From SAR86 cluster bacterium AG-313-D11 (GTDB lineage: Bacteria > Pseudomonadota > Gammaproteobacteria > Magnimaribacterales > D2472), in contig QBVW01000002.1 in NCBI GenBank assembly GCA_003284215.1, forward strand, positions 1 through 64,000: DNA of 64,000 nucleotides, read 5' to 3'. This document shows positions 1-9,877 of this stretch, piece by piece (positions within the stretch are counted from its first letter, which is position 1; each line of letters opens with the position of its first letter). A model generated the notes under the pieces. The model had not been told where the DNA came from, made no database searches, and worked only from the letters and a program-made list of their open reading frames with translations. The translations under genes and the position numbers were made by a program.

Positions 1-40
1 TACCAGTTGTTGTAATTCCTGTTAAAATTCTTTTTCTCAT
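1..40 (-). CDS. trpS: Tryptophanyl-tRNA synthetase, N-terminal 13 codons (partial)
   Basis: The minus strand reads ATG at 40-38 followed by MRKRILTGITTTG before the window ends. This is the typical beginning of proteobacterial TrpS, where the ILTGI(T/R)xTGxxHLGN segment carries the start of the class I synthetase nucleotide-binding region. The enzyme charges tRNA-Trp in the cytoplasm. It is divergent from the DUF349 gene, with a 34-bp gap that must hold both translation start regions. Only 13 residues are visible, so the identification rests on a short but distinctive motif. Confidence 0.65.
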   Translation of the reverse strand, partial: MRKRILTGITTTG

Positions 41-74
41 TTATTGATAATTATAAACATCAAAAGAAACTATT

Positions 75-1505
75 GTGGAAAGTCATAAAACTTTATTTGA
101 ATCCTTAGACAAAGCAGAAAAGCATTTTGAGGCTGGACAAATTCGATTGGCTCAAAAACTTGTTAACGAGGTCTCAAGATCATTAAAAGCTGAGGGCAAA
201 GTATCAAATAAACTAAGGCATAGATTTAATTTTATGTCGGCTCAATCTAGATACTTTAATGATATTTCATCATTTGCAACTAACCCTAAGAGAAATGACA
301 TTATTAAGGAAATTGAGGCCTTGATTGCTCAACCCCATGAAAATCCTAAAAAACAAGCAAATGAAATTCATGGCCTTCAAACTAAGTGGCAGTTGCTCGA
401 TCAATCATCCAAGCCAGCTGGTAGAGAGCAGTGGATAACTTTTAAAAATCTTACAGACAAAGCTTGGGAGCCCTGCGCTCAATATTACGAGGAATTAAAA
501 GCTCTAAAAATTGCTAATGCTCAACAAAGAGAAGAAATAATTGAATCAATTATTCAATATACAAATAGTCATTCTAGTAAATGGCCTGGATTAATTGAAA
601 TGAGCAAATATTTAAGTCAAACATTCCAAAAATGGCAAAGCTTTGCACCCGTTCTAGATGAAGATTTTAAAAAGCTAAAAGAAGCCTATCATCTTGCAAG
701 AAAACCCATAAATGATGCAATCAATGATCAAGAGATAAAAAATTATAAAGCTAAAGAAGCATTAATCGAGAAGGTAAAATTAATAGATGATGAAGATACC
801 AGATCCTGTATTCAGAAATTTAAGAAAATTAAAAGTGAGTATCAAGGTGTCGGGCCTGCAGGCAAAAAAAATGAATCTTTACTTTGGAAAAAATTAAATG
901 AGTCTGCGGATAGATTTTTTGAAGCAGAAAAATCTCTTGCGAATGATGAGCTGCTTTTGATTAAGCAGCTTTCAAGTCAACTTCAAGAAGGCCAAGCCTC
1001 AATTAATACCATTAAGGAGCAACTCAAGGAGTTAAATAAGACGAGGAAATCTCCTGAATTTACCAAACTACAAAAAGACTTAAAAGCTTTTGAATTAGAG
1101 CAACTCGAAGCAGTAAATGCTAATAAACTAAAAACTTATCAGGATCTATTAAGCTATCTAGAAACAGACGATGAGAATAAGTTATTGATAAATAAAGATA
1201 TTTTCAGAGCCTTGCATTCTCCACTATATGCAGGGAATAATGCTGAGCTCCTTGAATGCGTAGTCATGCTTGAACTAATTGCAAAAATTGATCCGCCGTC
1301 ATCAGATAAGATATTAAAACAAAAACTTTCATTGGAAATGTTACAAAATAAATTTTCAGGCAAGAGTATCACTGACGAAGAAATTAAGAATTTAATAATT
1401 AAATTTATTAACAATCTTCATTCTAAAAAAATTAATAGTGACGAACTGAAATTGTGGGAGAGGATGAATGAAGTTTTTAAAAGAATTATTAATCAGCTTC
1501 CTTAG
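75..1505 (+). CDS. DUF349 domain-containing protein
   Basis: This 476-aa, charged, helical, probably cytoplasmic protein contains at least two DUF349-type repeats. One lies around residues 105-145 (KWQLLDQ, then PAGREQW with conserved Trp and Tyr). The other lies around residues 255-295 (KFKKIKSEYQGVGPAGKK followed by LWKKLNESADRFF). DUF349 proteins are largely uncharacterised coiled proteins. The start is GTG at 75; no ATG lies nearby in frame. Its 3' end overlaps the convergent MATE gene by 17 bp. Function cannot be inferred from the neighbours. Confidence 0.75.
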   Translation: MESHKTLFESLDKAEKHFEAGQIRLAQKLVNEVSRSLKAEGKVSNKLRHRFNFMSAQSRYFNDISSFATNPKRNDIIKEIEALIAQPHENPKKQANEIHGLQTKWQLLDQSSKPAGREQWITFKNLTDKAWEPCAQYYEELKALKIANAQQREEIIESIIQYTNSHSSKWPGLIEMSKYLSQTFQKWQSFAPVLDEDFKKLKEAYHLARKPINDAINDQEIKNYKAKEALIEKVKLIDDEDTRSCIQKFKKIKSEYQGVGPAGKKNESLLWKKLNESADRFFEAEKSLANDELLLIKQLSSQLQEGQASINTIKEQLKELNKTRKSPEFTKLQKDLKAFELEQLEAVNANKLKTYQDLLSYLETDDENKLLINKDIFRALHSPLYAGNNAELLECVVMLELIAKIDPPSSDKILKQKLSLEMLQNKFSGKSITDEEIKNLIIKFINNLHSKKINSDELKLWERMNEVFKRIINQLP

Positions 1506-2850
1506 TTTTAAGAGCATTCATCCATCGATCTGATCTGAATCTAGCTACATATAAAAATCCTTTTACAACATAATCAGCAACGAGAGTCGAAAAGATTACC
1601 TCAACTCTTGCTTCAAGCAAGAAGAAGATCACAGCTAAAAAGACTCTTATAAAAAGTAAGCATGTAAGCGTTATTGCCAAAGGCGTTTTAGTATCTCCTG
1701 CACCTCTCAGAGCTCCCCCGAGAGAAAACTCTATCGCCATTAGTGGCTGCATCGATCCTAATAACCAAATAAAAATTACGGTTAAGCGAACCACCTCATC
1801 ATTATCAATCATGTATCTTGCTAATGGCTCTGCAAATAACACAATTAATATTCCAAAAAATGTCATGGACAATATTGAAAGTCTCATAGCGCCCCAACCA
1901 GCTCTTTTAGCCTGCTCTTCGTCTTTTGCACCCAAATGTTGGCCTACCAATGTTGCGCCTGCAATTGAGAAGCCAAACCCAATAACGATTGAAAAAGATA
2001 ATATTTGAACGCCGATACCGTATGCTGCATAGGCTTCGGTTCCATAAAATGCAACTAAAATAAGGAAAGCGGTGATTCCTATTTGAAAAATAACTTGCTC
2101 AAGGGCTGCTGGTAGCCCAACTTCAAAAATAGCTTTTACTCTATTAATATCAAAATGAAATATGGAAGAATATTTAACTTCTAATTGATTAGACAGCCAA
2201 AAAACAATCAACAAAACTGCGCCTATAACAAAAGAAACTCCATTTCCCAAAGCTGCTCCCACCACTCCATACTTTGGAAATCCAAGCCACCCATTAACTA
2301 AAACTAACATAAAAAATACTGCAAATAAATTCATGATGATCCCTATAACTAATGGAGTCTTAACATCACCAATTGCTCGCAAAGCAGTTATCAGACCTAG
2401 ACCACATCCATAAGCTACATAAAAAGGTGCTATGCTTTTGAGGTATTGAGTTGAAAGAACCAATGCTTCACCCTTTAAACCAAAAAATATAACAAGAGGT
2501 TCAGCAAACTTCCAAATCAATACGGCTGATATGAACGCTAAAAATATTACTAATTGAATAGTTCTAGAAAAAAATATCCCTGCCTCTTCCTTATCATTTG
2601 CGCCCCAATTCCTTGCTATTAATGCAGTTGATCCAGCTAAAACTCCAGTTAATACTGCTTGAAGAATAAAAGTAACTCTTTGACCTGTTACGGCAGCTGC
2701 GATTGCATCTGGTCCCAGACCGCCAACAACTTTTATAGCTGCGATAGAGCTAGTTGCATAAAAAAGATTTGTGATAATTGATGGCCAAGCAAGGGTCCAT
2801 ACACCCATGGAGCCTCTTGGGATTTTTGGCCCCTCATGAAGAACTTCCAA
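1489..2850 (-). CDS. MATE family efflux transporter
   Basis: A 453-aa polytopic protein with the 12-helix layout of multidrug and toxic compound extrusion carriers, which exchange Na+ or H+ for cationic drugs or metabolites across the inner membrane. The N-terminal half carries LAWPSIITNLFYATSSIAA and the later GDTKTPLAI-type loop of MATE proteins appears twice (GDVKTPLVIG near residue 160, GDTKTPLAI near 390), one per half. The start is TTG at 2850, two bases after the stop of the upstream DUF1145 gene, with a weak GAG about 9 bp upstream. An internal ATG at residue 15 is the alternative. It is translationally close-coupled to the small DUF1145 gene. Confidence 0.88.
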   Translation of the reverse strand: MEVLHEGPKIPRGSMGVWTLAWPSIITNLFYATSSIAAIKVVGGLGPDAIAAAVTGQRVTFILQAVLTGVLAGSTALIARNWGANDKEEAGIFFSRTIQLVIFLAFISAVLIWKFAEPLVIFFGLKGEALVLSTQYLKSIAPFYVAYGCGLGLITALRAIGDVKTPLVIGIIMNLFAVFFMLVLVNGWLGFPKYGVVGAALGNGVSFVIGAVLLIVFWLSNQLEVKYSSIFHFDINRVKAIFEVGLPAALEQVIFQIGITAFLILVAFYGTEAYAAYGIGVQILSFSIVIGFGFSIAGATLVGQHLGAKDEEQAKRAGWGAMRLSILSMTFFGILIVLFAEPLARYMIDNDEVVRLTVIFIWLLGSMQPLMAIEFSLGGALRGAGDTKTPLAITLTCLLFIRVFLAVIFFLLEARVEVIFSTLVADYVVKGFLYVARFRSDRWMNALKTKEAD

Positions 2851-2852
2851 AA

Positions 2853-3098
2853 TTAAGACTCTTTTATTGAGCCAAGATATATAACTCCAAATAAAAGAGT
2901 CATTGAAAATGCAACAAATGGCGAATCATGTGATTTAAGGATTTTACCTCTATAAATTAAACATTCTAATAAATGAGCTATAAGTAAAATATAAAAGATA
3001 CCAAATCCAAAATAATATAACCAACCAGCAAAGGGCTCAAAGATATTGACTATTCCAAATGCCCAAAGAAGTAATGTAATAATATGTGCTGCTTTCAT
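2853..3098 (-). CDS. DUF1145 (YhhL-like) small membrane protein
   Basis: An 81-aa protein with three predicted membrane segments (about residues 5-22, 25-47 and 62-77). The sequence around FGIVNIFEPFAGWLYYFGF matches the DUF1145 family (E. coli YhhL type), whose function is unknown. It starts at ATG 3098 and ends two bases before the MATE start, so the two form a transcription unit. The length is normal for the family. Confidence 0.7.
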   Translation of the reverse strand: MKAAHIITLLLWAFGIVNIFEPFAGWLYYFGFGIFYILLIAHLLECLIYRGKILKSHDSPFVAFSMTLLFGVIYLGSIKES

Positions 3099-3119
3099 AG
3101 ATGCTATTATAAGGGGTTC

Positions 3120-4523
3120 TTAGGTTTCTTCCAGTTTAGCAAGAATTTCCTGATGCCTATATCTGTCGATTCCGTACATTGAAAATATACCAAAGGGAAT
3201 GAACATTAGTATTGCAACGAGCGGTCCTTGAACCATTGCTAGATTAAAAATATTCTCAGCACTTGGAGTTACATCCGTACCCTGAGGAAAACTTATAAAT
3301 TCTAAGGCAATTCCAGCCATCAAGATTCCAAGACCTGTGTTCAATTTTCCAATTAATGAGCTTGATGCAAACATTAATCCCTGCTGACCAATTTTACTGT
3401 CAAGCTGAACCTCATCGCTAATGTCACCCAACATTGACTCCCTGATAATGGCACTAGAGGAAAGGCAAGTATTTCCAATATAAACAAAAGGAATTGTTGC
3501 GTAGAAGAGATCCCAGGTTCCAGATGCTGGCAAAAATCCGTTGATAAATAAAAATATTGGTATTGGCGGAATTAATGCAGCAAACATAATTGCCAATAAT
3601 AGAATTGTTCTTTTTTCAATAACTTTGACTAATGCTGGAACCAACAAGAATGCGCTTATTGTTGATAAAACATATATACCAAGATAAGAAGCAAGCATGA
3701 TTGATTTAAATTCCCAAAAATATGTATTCATATATATTTGAAGAGAGCTTCCCATACCCCAGCTAACGGCAATGAATAAGTATCCAAAGAAAAAAATTAA
3801 AAAAGACTTATTTTTTAAAGCAATAAATATTTGATTAAGAATTAACCTTAAATTAAAAGCGGCTATTTCAACCTCATAAGTTTCACGATATTTCAATGTA
3901 CCAAAATATGTAACTAGGACTGAGATACACATTATTGTGGCGCCTGTCATGCCATAGTAAATCCATGGTTCAGGATTTTTAGTTCCAGGCATATAATCTG
4001 GCGTATCTTTAAAAAAAATTGTGTACGCTAAAAAAGCATTAAATAGTCCACCCATCCACCCAAATAATTCTCGGGTTGCAAAAATTGATGTTCTTTCAGT
4101 ATAAGACCTCGACATCTCACTGCCCAAGGATCTATGGGGGACTTCAAAAATTGTCATGCCAAGTCTTGTCAACATGGTAAAAGTTAACATCCATACAAAT
4201 AAATATTGTTGCGATAGCTCCCAAGATGTTTGTATGGAAAACAACATAAAGTATGAAAGCCCCATGGGAATCATTCCTAGAAGAAAATATGGGTGCCTTC
4301 TTCCAAATTTATGTTTGGTTCTATCAGAAATAACACCCATCAGTGGGTCAGTGAATGCATCTACCATCAAAGCAATAAAGATTGCTAAGCTTGCCAAGCC
4401 TGGACTAAGCCCAATTACATTAGAATAAAAAAATAATAGAAAAAAAGTGAATGCATCGGTTTTGACACCATTGGCTACTGCGCCTGATGCATAAAAAAAC
4501 TTTTCTTTAACTTTAATAGCCAT
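3120..4523 (-). CDS. GPH-family (MelB-like) MFS cation symporter
   Basis: A 467-aa transporter of the glycoside-pentoside-hexuronide:cation symporter family. The N-terminus has the family pattern (FYASGAVANG, then DAFTDPLMGVISDRTKHKFG with the conserved Asp pair, followed by GRRHPYF). About 12 transmembrane helices are evident. These carriers import sugars or other small organic solutes with Na+ or H+; the substrate cannot be assigned here, because marine members of this group are often not sugar carriers. It lies 21 bp upstream of the DUF1145 gene on the same strand and may be co-transcribed with it. Confidence 0.85.
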   Translation of the reverse strand: MAIKVKEKFFYASGAVANGVKTDAFTFFLLFFYSNVIGLSPGLASLAIFIALMVDAFTDPLMGVISDRTKHKFGRRHPYFLLGMIPMGLSYFMLFSIQTSWELSQQYLFVWMLTFTMLTRLGMTIFEVPHRSLGSEMSRSYTERTSIFATRELFGWMGGLFNAFLAYTIFFKDTPDYMPGTKNPEPWIYYGMTGATIMCISVLVTYFGTLKYRETYEVEIAAFNLRLILNQIFIALKNKSFLIFFFGYLFIAVSWGMGSSLQIYMNTYFWEFKSIMLASYLGIYVLSTISAFLLVPALVKVIEKRTILLLAIMFAALIPPIPIFLFINGFLPASGTWDLFYATIPFVYIGNTCLSSSAIIRESMLGDISDEVQLDSKIGQQGLMFASSSLIGKLNTGLGILMAGIALEFISFPQGTDVTPSAENIFNLAMVQGPLVAILMFIPFGIFSMYGIDRYRHQEILAKLEET

Positions 4524-4567
4524 TTACGCATATTGTATCCAAAAGATTTATATAAAAATATTTAAGT

Positions 4568-5518
4568 TTAGCTTTTTAGGAATTGCATTAATCTTGGTTG
4601 AAATTGCTGATATGAGCTTTCATCTAGCAAATGCCCCATCCCATCAACTATGACAAGTTCACTTGATTTAATTAGTTTATGAGCTGAGTATGCATTCTTC
4701 ACCTTTATAAGAGGATCGATGTCTCCGTGGATAATTAATGTAGGAGATTTAATTGATTTTACTAATTGTTTTCTGTTTTTAGAACCTATAATTGCAGCCA
4801 TTTGTCTCAAGAACCCACTATCATCCCCTCCTCTTTTTATGTAAGAACGCATGTCACTTCTAAATTGAGGAGTATCATAAGTTTTTCCTGGAGTTCCTAT
4901 CAACTCAAACAACTTAATGGATTGATCAATTCTTCCCTCTATATCATCTTGAGCTGCTGTTCTTTTTAGCATTTGTCTTGTAACTTTAAATTTTGGACCA
5001 TTTAATGGATTTGGCGTTGATGCAGTTGAGGATATTAAAGTAAACGTTTCAATGCGAGAGGGATGGTTGGCAACTAATACCTGGGAGATCATGCCGCCCA
5101 TTGACATACCAAGAATATGAGATTTTTCAATTTCTAATTTATCAAGCACTGAGATACCATCTAAAGCCATATCTTCGATTGAATACTCTGAAGTAACAGG
5201 GATAAACAAAAAATATTTTAAATAATTGATTAACTGTGATGGCTTTGAAGAAAACCGTGTTGAAAGACCTACATCTCTATTATCAAAGACAATTGGCCTG
5301 AAACTATTGGCTTGCAAATCATCTATAAGAAATTGCGGCCACAATGTTAATTGTGCTCCTAAACCTGTAACTAACAATATTGGTTTACCTGAAGCTGGCC
5401 CATAGTCTCGATAGGCAATTTTAGTATCACCATTAGATGCATATCCTTCTTCAAAAGCAAGAACATTGAAACTAAAACAAGTAATCGCCATAAAAAGATA
5501 TTTATTTCTTAAAAGCAT
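4568..5518 (-). CDS. Secreted alpha/beta-fold hydrolase
   Basis: A 316-aa protein with an N-terminal hydrophobic signal segment (residues 5-21), so it is probably exported. The catalytic triad is visible: nucleophile Ser139 in GMSMGG, an acidic residue in IHGDIDPL, and His in DGMGHLLDE near residue 296. HDNRDVG-like FDNRDVGLS is typical of the TAP/esterase-like subgroup. The substrate is unknown. Its start overlaps the end of the upstream DUF3089 gene by 17 bp, implying coupled translation. Confidence 0.85.
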   Translation of the reverse strand: MLLRNKYLFMAITCFSFNVLAFEEGYASNGDTKIAYRDYGPASGKPILLVTGLGAQLTLWPQFLIDDLQANSFRPIVFDNRDVGLSTRFSSKPSQLINYLKYFLFIPVTSEYSIEDMALDGISVLDKLEIEKSHILGMSMGGMISQVLVANHPSRIETFTLISSTASTPNPLNGPKFKVTRQMLKRTAAQDDIEGRIDQSIKLFELIGTPGKTYDTPQFRSDMRSYIKRGGDDSGFLRQMAAIIGSKNRKQLVKSIKSPTLIIHGDIDPLIKVKNAYSAHKLIKSSELVIVDGMGHLLDESSYQQFQPRLMQFLKS

Positions 5519-6608
5519 GAGCTCTCTCCCTTACATTATTTCTAATAGCGCCCCAAAATAAGGACATGTCAAAGTTATGAAGATCACCTGCATTTGCAAA
5601 TCTTTTAATTTTTTCAATTAATGGTCCTCTAGTTTCAAGCAAAAAATTATCTGAGATTCTTGCCTCAAAACTTAAGCCTGTTATAGCATCGATTGATAAT
5701 TTAGAAAAAGTATTTTTTGTTGCGTAATAGTCTGCAAGTGAGAGTTTATCTGATTTTAATCTAATTGAAATATTATCAAGATCATCATCCCAGTTATGTT
5801 CTGTATTCCAAGCGAATGGATTTTGACAAACGATAGGTTGATCCATTGGCTCTAACATCCAACCTTCTGGAGTCCAGAATAAAGATTTTGCCCTGCTTCG
5901 GCTAAATCCCTCTATACCAGTGCACCAAGAAATAATTGTCTTATGATCAATGCTAGATGTAGAAATAGATAAGTCTGGATACATGGCTTCAAAATATTTT
6001 GTGGGCAAAATGTATCCAATTAAATATGCTGCTATAAAATTTTTATAAGCATCAGCTTTAGATATATATTCATAGATTAATCTTTGACCATGGAGTGCCC
6101 CTTGACTATGGCCAGCAATAAAGAAAGGCTTGTCATTGTTATGTTCACTTAAAAATACTTCAAACGCATTAGATAAATCTGAGTAAGCCAAATCAAGTGC
6201 ATTAGAACCATTATCAGAGTCAGCATCAAAAAATGAGTAGTAAGTTGCTTGTCTATAAAAAGGGGCATAAACATTACATGTTTCGGTAAATGCAGACGCT
6301 TGAGTTGCTAAATGGCTACCAGTTCTTTCATATGCAGCTGATGCCTTATCAATGGGTGAATTCCATTGTTTTTCAAAAAAACCTGTTGGATGAATAAAAA
6401 AAACGTCTATCTCTTTATCTCCCAATGGTGGGAAGTGATCAGGAGACAAATTTTGAAATCCATCTATACCCGGAAATGCAGCCCAGCTTTTGGCCTCTAA
6501 ATAATTTGGTTCTTTTGGATGATTCCCAGAAGCAAAATCAATTTCAGGCTTTAGACTGCGTATAAAATCTATATTATTTTTCCAAGGGCTTAGTTTTTCT
6601 TCAGTCAC
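5502..6608 (-). CDS. DUF3089 family alpha/beta hydrolase
   Basis: A 368-aa protein matching the DUF3089 group: an N-terminal FFIHPTGF segment, then AGHSQGALHGQRLI containing the nucleophile elbow GHSQG and a downstream SWCTGIEGF segment. No signal peptide is evident, so it is probably cytoplasmic. Members are predicted lipase or esterase-like hydrolases with no defined substrate. It lies between a PaaI-type thioesterase upstream (4-bp gap) and a secreted hydrolase downstream (17-bp overlap), so the three genes look like one operon for ester or thioester cleavage. Confidence 0.8.
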   Translation of the reverse strand: MTEEKLSPWKNNIDFIRSLKPEIDFASGNHPKEPNYLEAKSWAAFPGIDGFQNLSPDHFPPLGDKEIDVFFIHPTGFFEKQWNSPIDKASAAYERTGSHLATQASAFTETCNVYAPFYRQATYYSFFDADSDNGSNALDLAYSDLSNAFEVFLSEHNNDKPFFIAGHSQGALHGQRLIYEYISKADAYKNFIAAYLIGYILPTKYFEAMYPDLSISTSSIDHKTIISWCTGIEGFSRSRAKSLFWTPEGWMLEPMDQPIVCQNPFAWNTEHNWDDDLDNISIRLKSDKLSLADYYATKNTFSKLSIDAITGLSFEARISDNFLLETRGPLIEKIKRFANAGDLHNFDMSLFWGAIRNNVRERAHAFKK

Positions 6609-6612
6609 AGAA

Positions 6613-7017
6613 TTACAGCTTTAAAAATTTATTTGTAGCTGAAGCTGTTGCAACTAGTGATTTGCCTTGATGCAATTCTGCAGAAGTAAAAGAAATACTT
6701 TTTCCTAACTTACTTATAGTTGCTGATGCAGTAAATTTGCCAGGTGTTCCTGGAGATAAAAAATTAACATTAATGTTGAGTGTTAATGGGTTATATTCTC
6801 CATTAGTCTTAAAGATTAATAGATGCGCCATAGAAGTATCGAGCATCGCTGTTATAAAACCTCCCTGAACAAATGCTCCATTTGAATGGGTAAGATCTTC
6901 GCCTATATTAAAATTCATACTAATACTTTCTTTATTCTCATCAAAAGCAACTGCTTCGGCTCCAAGTATGGATAGAAATTTTGGTGGCTGACTCAGATTT
7001 ATTTTTGAGGATGTCAT
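6613..7017 (-). CDS. PaaI-type hotdog-fold thioesterase
   Basis: A 134-aa protein with the hotdog acyl-CoA thioesterase signature: THSNGAFVQGGFITAMLD (the HxNxxxxxGG/D active-site helix) at about residues 43-60 and a later NINVNFLSPG strand. Family members hydrolyse acyl-CoA or aryl-CoA thioesters in the cytoplasm. It is the first gene of a three-gene hydrolase cluster reading leftward and is divergent from the beta-lactamase-like gene, with only 47 bp between the starts. Confidence 0.85.
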   Translation of the reverse strand: MTSSKINLSQPPKFLSILGAEAVAFDENKESISMNFNIGEDLTHSNGAFVQGGFITAMLDTSMAHLLIFKTNGEYNPLTLNINVNFLSPGTPGKFTASATISKLGKSISFTSAELHQGKSLVATASATNKFLKL

Positions 7018-7064
7018 TGAAAGCTTAGTGTAATAGAATAGTTAGATTAAATTATAGGAGTTTA

Positions 7065-8387
7065 ATGAGAATCTTACTATCAGCACTAATATTTCTTTTC
7101 GTTTCAACGCAAATAAATGCAAGCTCACTTGATGCAAACGATAAAAATAAAATAACAAAACATTTTAATACATACGTTGATAATGGAAGCCTTCCTAATA
7201 TTTCAATTTTAATTAAAAAAGATAATAAAGAAATTTATCGGCATGCTCACGGGTTTGCAGATATAGATAGTGGAACTAATGTCAGTAACAAAACAATATA
7301 TAGAATTTACTCAATGACAAAACCAGTGACTGGTGTTGCAATTATGCAATTAGTGGAGAATGGACAGCTGAGACTGAATGATAAAGTCTCAAAGTACATT
7401 CCAGCATTTAAAAATACAAAAGTAATCAATCTTGATTTCCAGGATTATGTTGTGAAGCCAAAAAGGGAAATTACTATACGAGATCTGTTAACCCACACAA
7501 GTGGTTTGACATATAGCTGGGCAGGAGAAGGCCCCGTAAATCAAATTTATAGAAAATACAATATTCGACCTTATTACTTTGGTGCCTTAGACGCTGAGTT
7601 AAATAAATTTCCTGGTAATACCTGTCAATTTGCAGCAGCCGCAGCTAGCGCTCCCCTCCTTCATAATCCTGGTGAAAAATGGTCATATGGAATCAATATG
7701 GATGTTTTAGGCTGTGTGGTAGAAGTTATTTCCAAAATGACATTTGCTGAGTATTTACAAAAGAATATCTTTGATCCGCTCAATCTTAAGAGCATAGGTT
7801 TTTCAGTAAACCAAACTGATAGCGATTACTTTACAACTCTTTATACCTCAGGAGCATTTTCTAGAGACGGCGAGGTTGTAGCGCCATCTGGACTAAATCA
7901 AGCGGAGCTGATGTTCTCTAAAGAGCTCAGATCAATTGATTCATTCGATAAATCTCCCTATTTAACAAATTCGTCTAAATTATATGATGGCGGATCAGGT
8001 CTGGTTTCAAACATTGATGATTTCAGCAAATTTGCAGAGATGCTTTTAAACGGTGGTATTTTAGGTGGTATCAGAATTCTTAGCGAAGCATCTGTAGATT
8101 TAATGTCTAAGAATCATCTTTCAGATGAAATTTTAAAAGATGGCTCTGCATTTGGATTAGAGGGCGTGGGTTTTGGCTTAACCGTTGGCACTATTATGAA
8201 TCCTGGTATTGCGGGGACCTATTCTTCAGAGGGAGAATTTTTTTGGGGAGGCGCAGCAAGCACAATTTTTTGGGTTGATAGAAAGAACAATGTCACAGCT
8301 ACCATGATGACGCAATTCATGCCATCAGATAAATACCCACTTAGAGAAGAATTAAAAACCCTGTTGTATTCAAGTTTAAGTAACTAA
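7065..8387 (+). CDS. Class C beta-lactamase-family serine hydrolase (exported)
   Basis: A 440-aa protein with a signal peptide (about residues 1-19), then the beta-lactamase/transpeptidase-like fold. The SxxK motif is S83-M-T-K86 in YSMTKPVTG, and the Tyr motif is in WSYGINMDVLG (YxN). Family members are esterases, DD-peptidases or transesterases, and only a few are true beta-lactamases. RBS AGGAG lies 6 bp upstream of ATG 7065. The gene converges on tRNA-Ser, whose 3' CCA end lies 3 bp beyond the stop. The natural substrate is unknown. Confidence 0.88.
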   Translation: MRILLSALIFLFVSTQINASSLDANDKNKITKHFNTYVDNGSLPNISILIKKDNKEIYRHAHGFADIDSGTNVSNKTIYRIYSMTKPVTGVAIMQLVENGQLRLNDKVSKYIPAFKNTKVINLDFQDYVVKPKREITIRDLLTHTSGLTYSWAGEGPVNQIYRKYNIRPYYFGALDAELNKFPGNTCQFAAAAASAPLLHNPGEKWSYGINMDVLGCVVEVISKMTFAEYLQKNIFDPLNLKSIGFSVNQTDSDYFTTLYTSGAFSRDGEVVAPSGLNQAELMFSKELRSIDSFDKSPYLTNSSKLYDGGSGLVSNIDDFSKFAEMLLNGGILGGIRILSEASVDLMSKNHLSDEILKDGSAFGLEGVGFGLTVGTIMNPGIAGTYSSEGEFFWGGAASTIFWVDRKNNVTATMMTQFMPSDKYPLREELKTLLYSSLSN

Positions 8388-8390
8388 AAC

Positions 8391-8480
8391 TGGCGGAGAG
8401 ACAGGGATTCGAACCCTGGAAACCCGCGAAGGTTTGCTGGTTTTCAAGACCAGTGCATTCAACCGCTCTGCCATCTCTCC
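8391..8480 (-). tRNA. tRNA-Ser (UGA anticodon)
   Basis: A complete class II tRNA on the minus strand: acceptor GGAGAG (8480 down) pairs with CTCTCC, followed by an encoded CCA at 8391-8393. The anticodon stem CTGGT/ACCAG encloses loop CTTGAAA, giving anticodon TGA. A long serine-type variable arm and GGTTCGAATCC T-arm are present. Confidence 0.97.
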
Positions 8481-8638
8481 GTTCCTTTAGATAAGGCATT
8501 TTATAGGCTTTTATAAATAAGTAAATGTGACATTACCCATTTTGTTACTCACTACCAAACAATTGATACCCTTTCTTTGCTTTGTGGAGTCTTCTTATAA
8601 GGCTACACTAAATCACCAAGTCTAAATGAGGATTTTCT

Positions 8639-9877
8639 TTGCTACATTTCAGATCTGATGCTTTTCGAAGCTATAGTCAACTGGCACTTATTGTTATTGC
8701 TGCTGGAGCCATATATCCCCTTCTTTATCTAAGGCAAAACTTTGAAATTTCTATATTGGAATCTTTTGATATTACTCAGGCACAACTTCGTTACTGCAGT
8801 TCAATGCTTGGACTTATTTTTATGGTTAGCTATGTTCCAAGTGGTTGGCTCGCAGATCGCTTTTCATCTCGTAAATTACTTGCATACTCTTTATTGATAA
8901 CTGCTTTATTGGGTATTTGGTTTTCAACAATGCCCTCTTATTCCTCGTTATTAGTTATTTATGGAGCATGGGGTATTGCTACAGGACTTACTTTTTGGTC
9001 AGCGCATATCAAATTGGTAGCAATGCTTGCAAAAAAAGATCAACAGGGCAAATTCTTTGGAATTCTAGATGGGGGGCGGGGATTGGTTGAAGCCATTTTA
9101 GCTACAATTGCTATCACTCTTTTTGCCTATGTGCTCAGCCAACAATCTGGGTCTACAAGCATGGCATTAAGGCAAGTTATTTATCTCTATATAGGAGTTT
9201 TACTGGTGGTATCTCCTCTTGTCTATTGGCTTCTTGATGACTTTGAGGATGATAATACAAAGGTCACTAATACTAATTTTATAGCTGATTTGAAAACTAT
9301 ATTAAAACATCGTGAAATCTGGCTATGTGCAATCTGTATTATTTGTGGTTATCAGTTATTTTATGCAACATACTCTTTTTCAGCATATTTGCAGCAAAAT
9401 TTTGGTTTAACAGCAGTTGCAGTTGGAACCATTACAGTTGCTAAGTTATGGATGCGGCCTATTGGAGGAATCACTGCTGGTTTTGTCGCCGATTGGAGTA
9501 GTCCAGAAAAAGTTCTTTCCATATTATTAATAGCTGCATCTATATCACTTGGAATAATGGCATTTTTACCTACTAATTCAGCAATTATAGTCATGATACT
9601 TGTTGTATTGTTGATTGGATTTTTGACCTATGGAGTAAGGGGTGTCTACTGGGCTACATTAGCTGGCTGTAATGTTCCTAATAAAACTAAAGGATTAGCT
9701 ATTGGAGTCATTTCAATGATTGGTTACTTTCCTGAATTCTATCTGCCATTAATTAGTGCGCCTCTTTTAGAGTATTATCCTGGTGTACTTGGTTATCAGA
9801 TCTACTATTTAATGATATCTTTTTGTGGGCTTATTGGATCTTACTCAGCCTATCTATTGATGAAGCCTAAATCTTAG
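8639..9877 (+). CDS. MFS transporter
   Basis: A 412-aa carrier with about 12 transmembrane segments. The MFS motif A-like loop GWLADRFSSRKLL lies between TM2 and TM3 (residues 70-82) and a second-half equivalent is AGFVADWSSPEKVL. The start is TTG at 8639, supported by GAGG at 8628-8631 with a 7-nt spacer. Substrate unknown. Its base composition is slightly richer in GC than the surroundings, and it lies directly left of the GC-rich choline segment, so it could belong to the same transferred block. Confidence 0.85.
   Translation: MLHFRSDAFRSYSQLALIVIAAGAIYPLLYLRQNFEISILESFDITQAQLRYCSSMLGLIFMVSYVPSGWLADRFSSRKLLAYSLLITALLGIWFSTMPSYSSLLVIYGAWGIATGLTFWSAHIKLVAMLAKKDQQGKFFGILDGGRGLVEAILATIAITLFAYVLSQQSGSTSMALRQVIYLYIGVLLVVSPLVYWLLDDFEDDNTKVTNTNFIADLKTILKHREIWLCAICIICGYQLFYATYSFSAYLQQNFGLTAVAVGTITVAKLWMRPIGGITAGFVADWSSPEKVLSILLIAASISLGIMAFLPTNSAIIVMILVVLLIGFLTYGVRGVYWATLAGCNVPNKTKGLAIGVISMIGYFPEFYLPLISAPLLEYYPGVLGYQIYYLMISFCGLIGSYSAYLLMKPKS

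Noticed and set aside
8391-8480. tRNA-Ser as attachment site of the GC-rich segment
   Set aside because: The acquired segment lies on the 5' side of the tRNA and more than 1.4 kb away. Integration usually uses the 3' end, and I see no repeated copy of the tRNA 3' end and no integrase.
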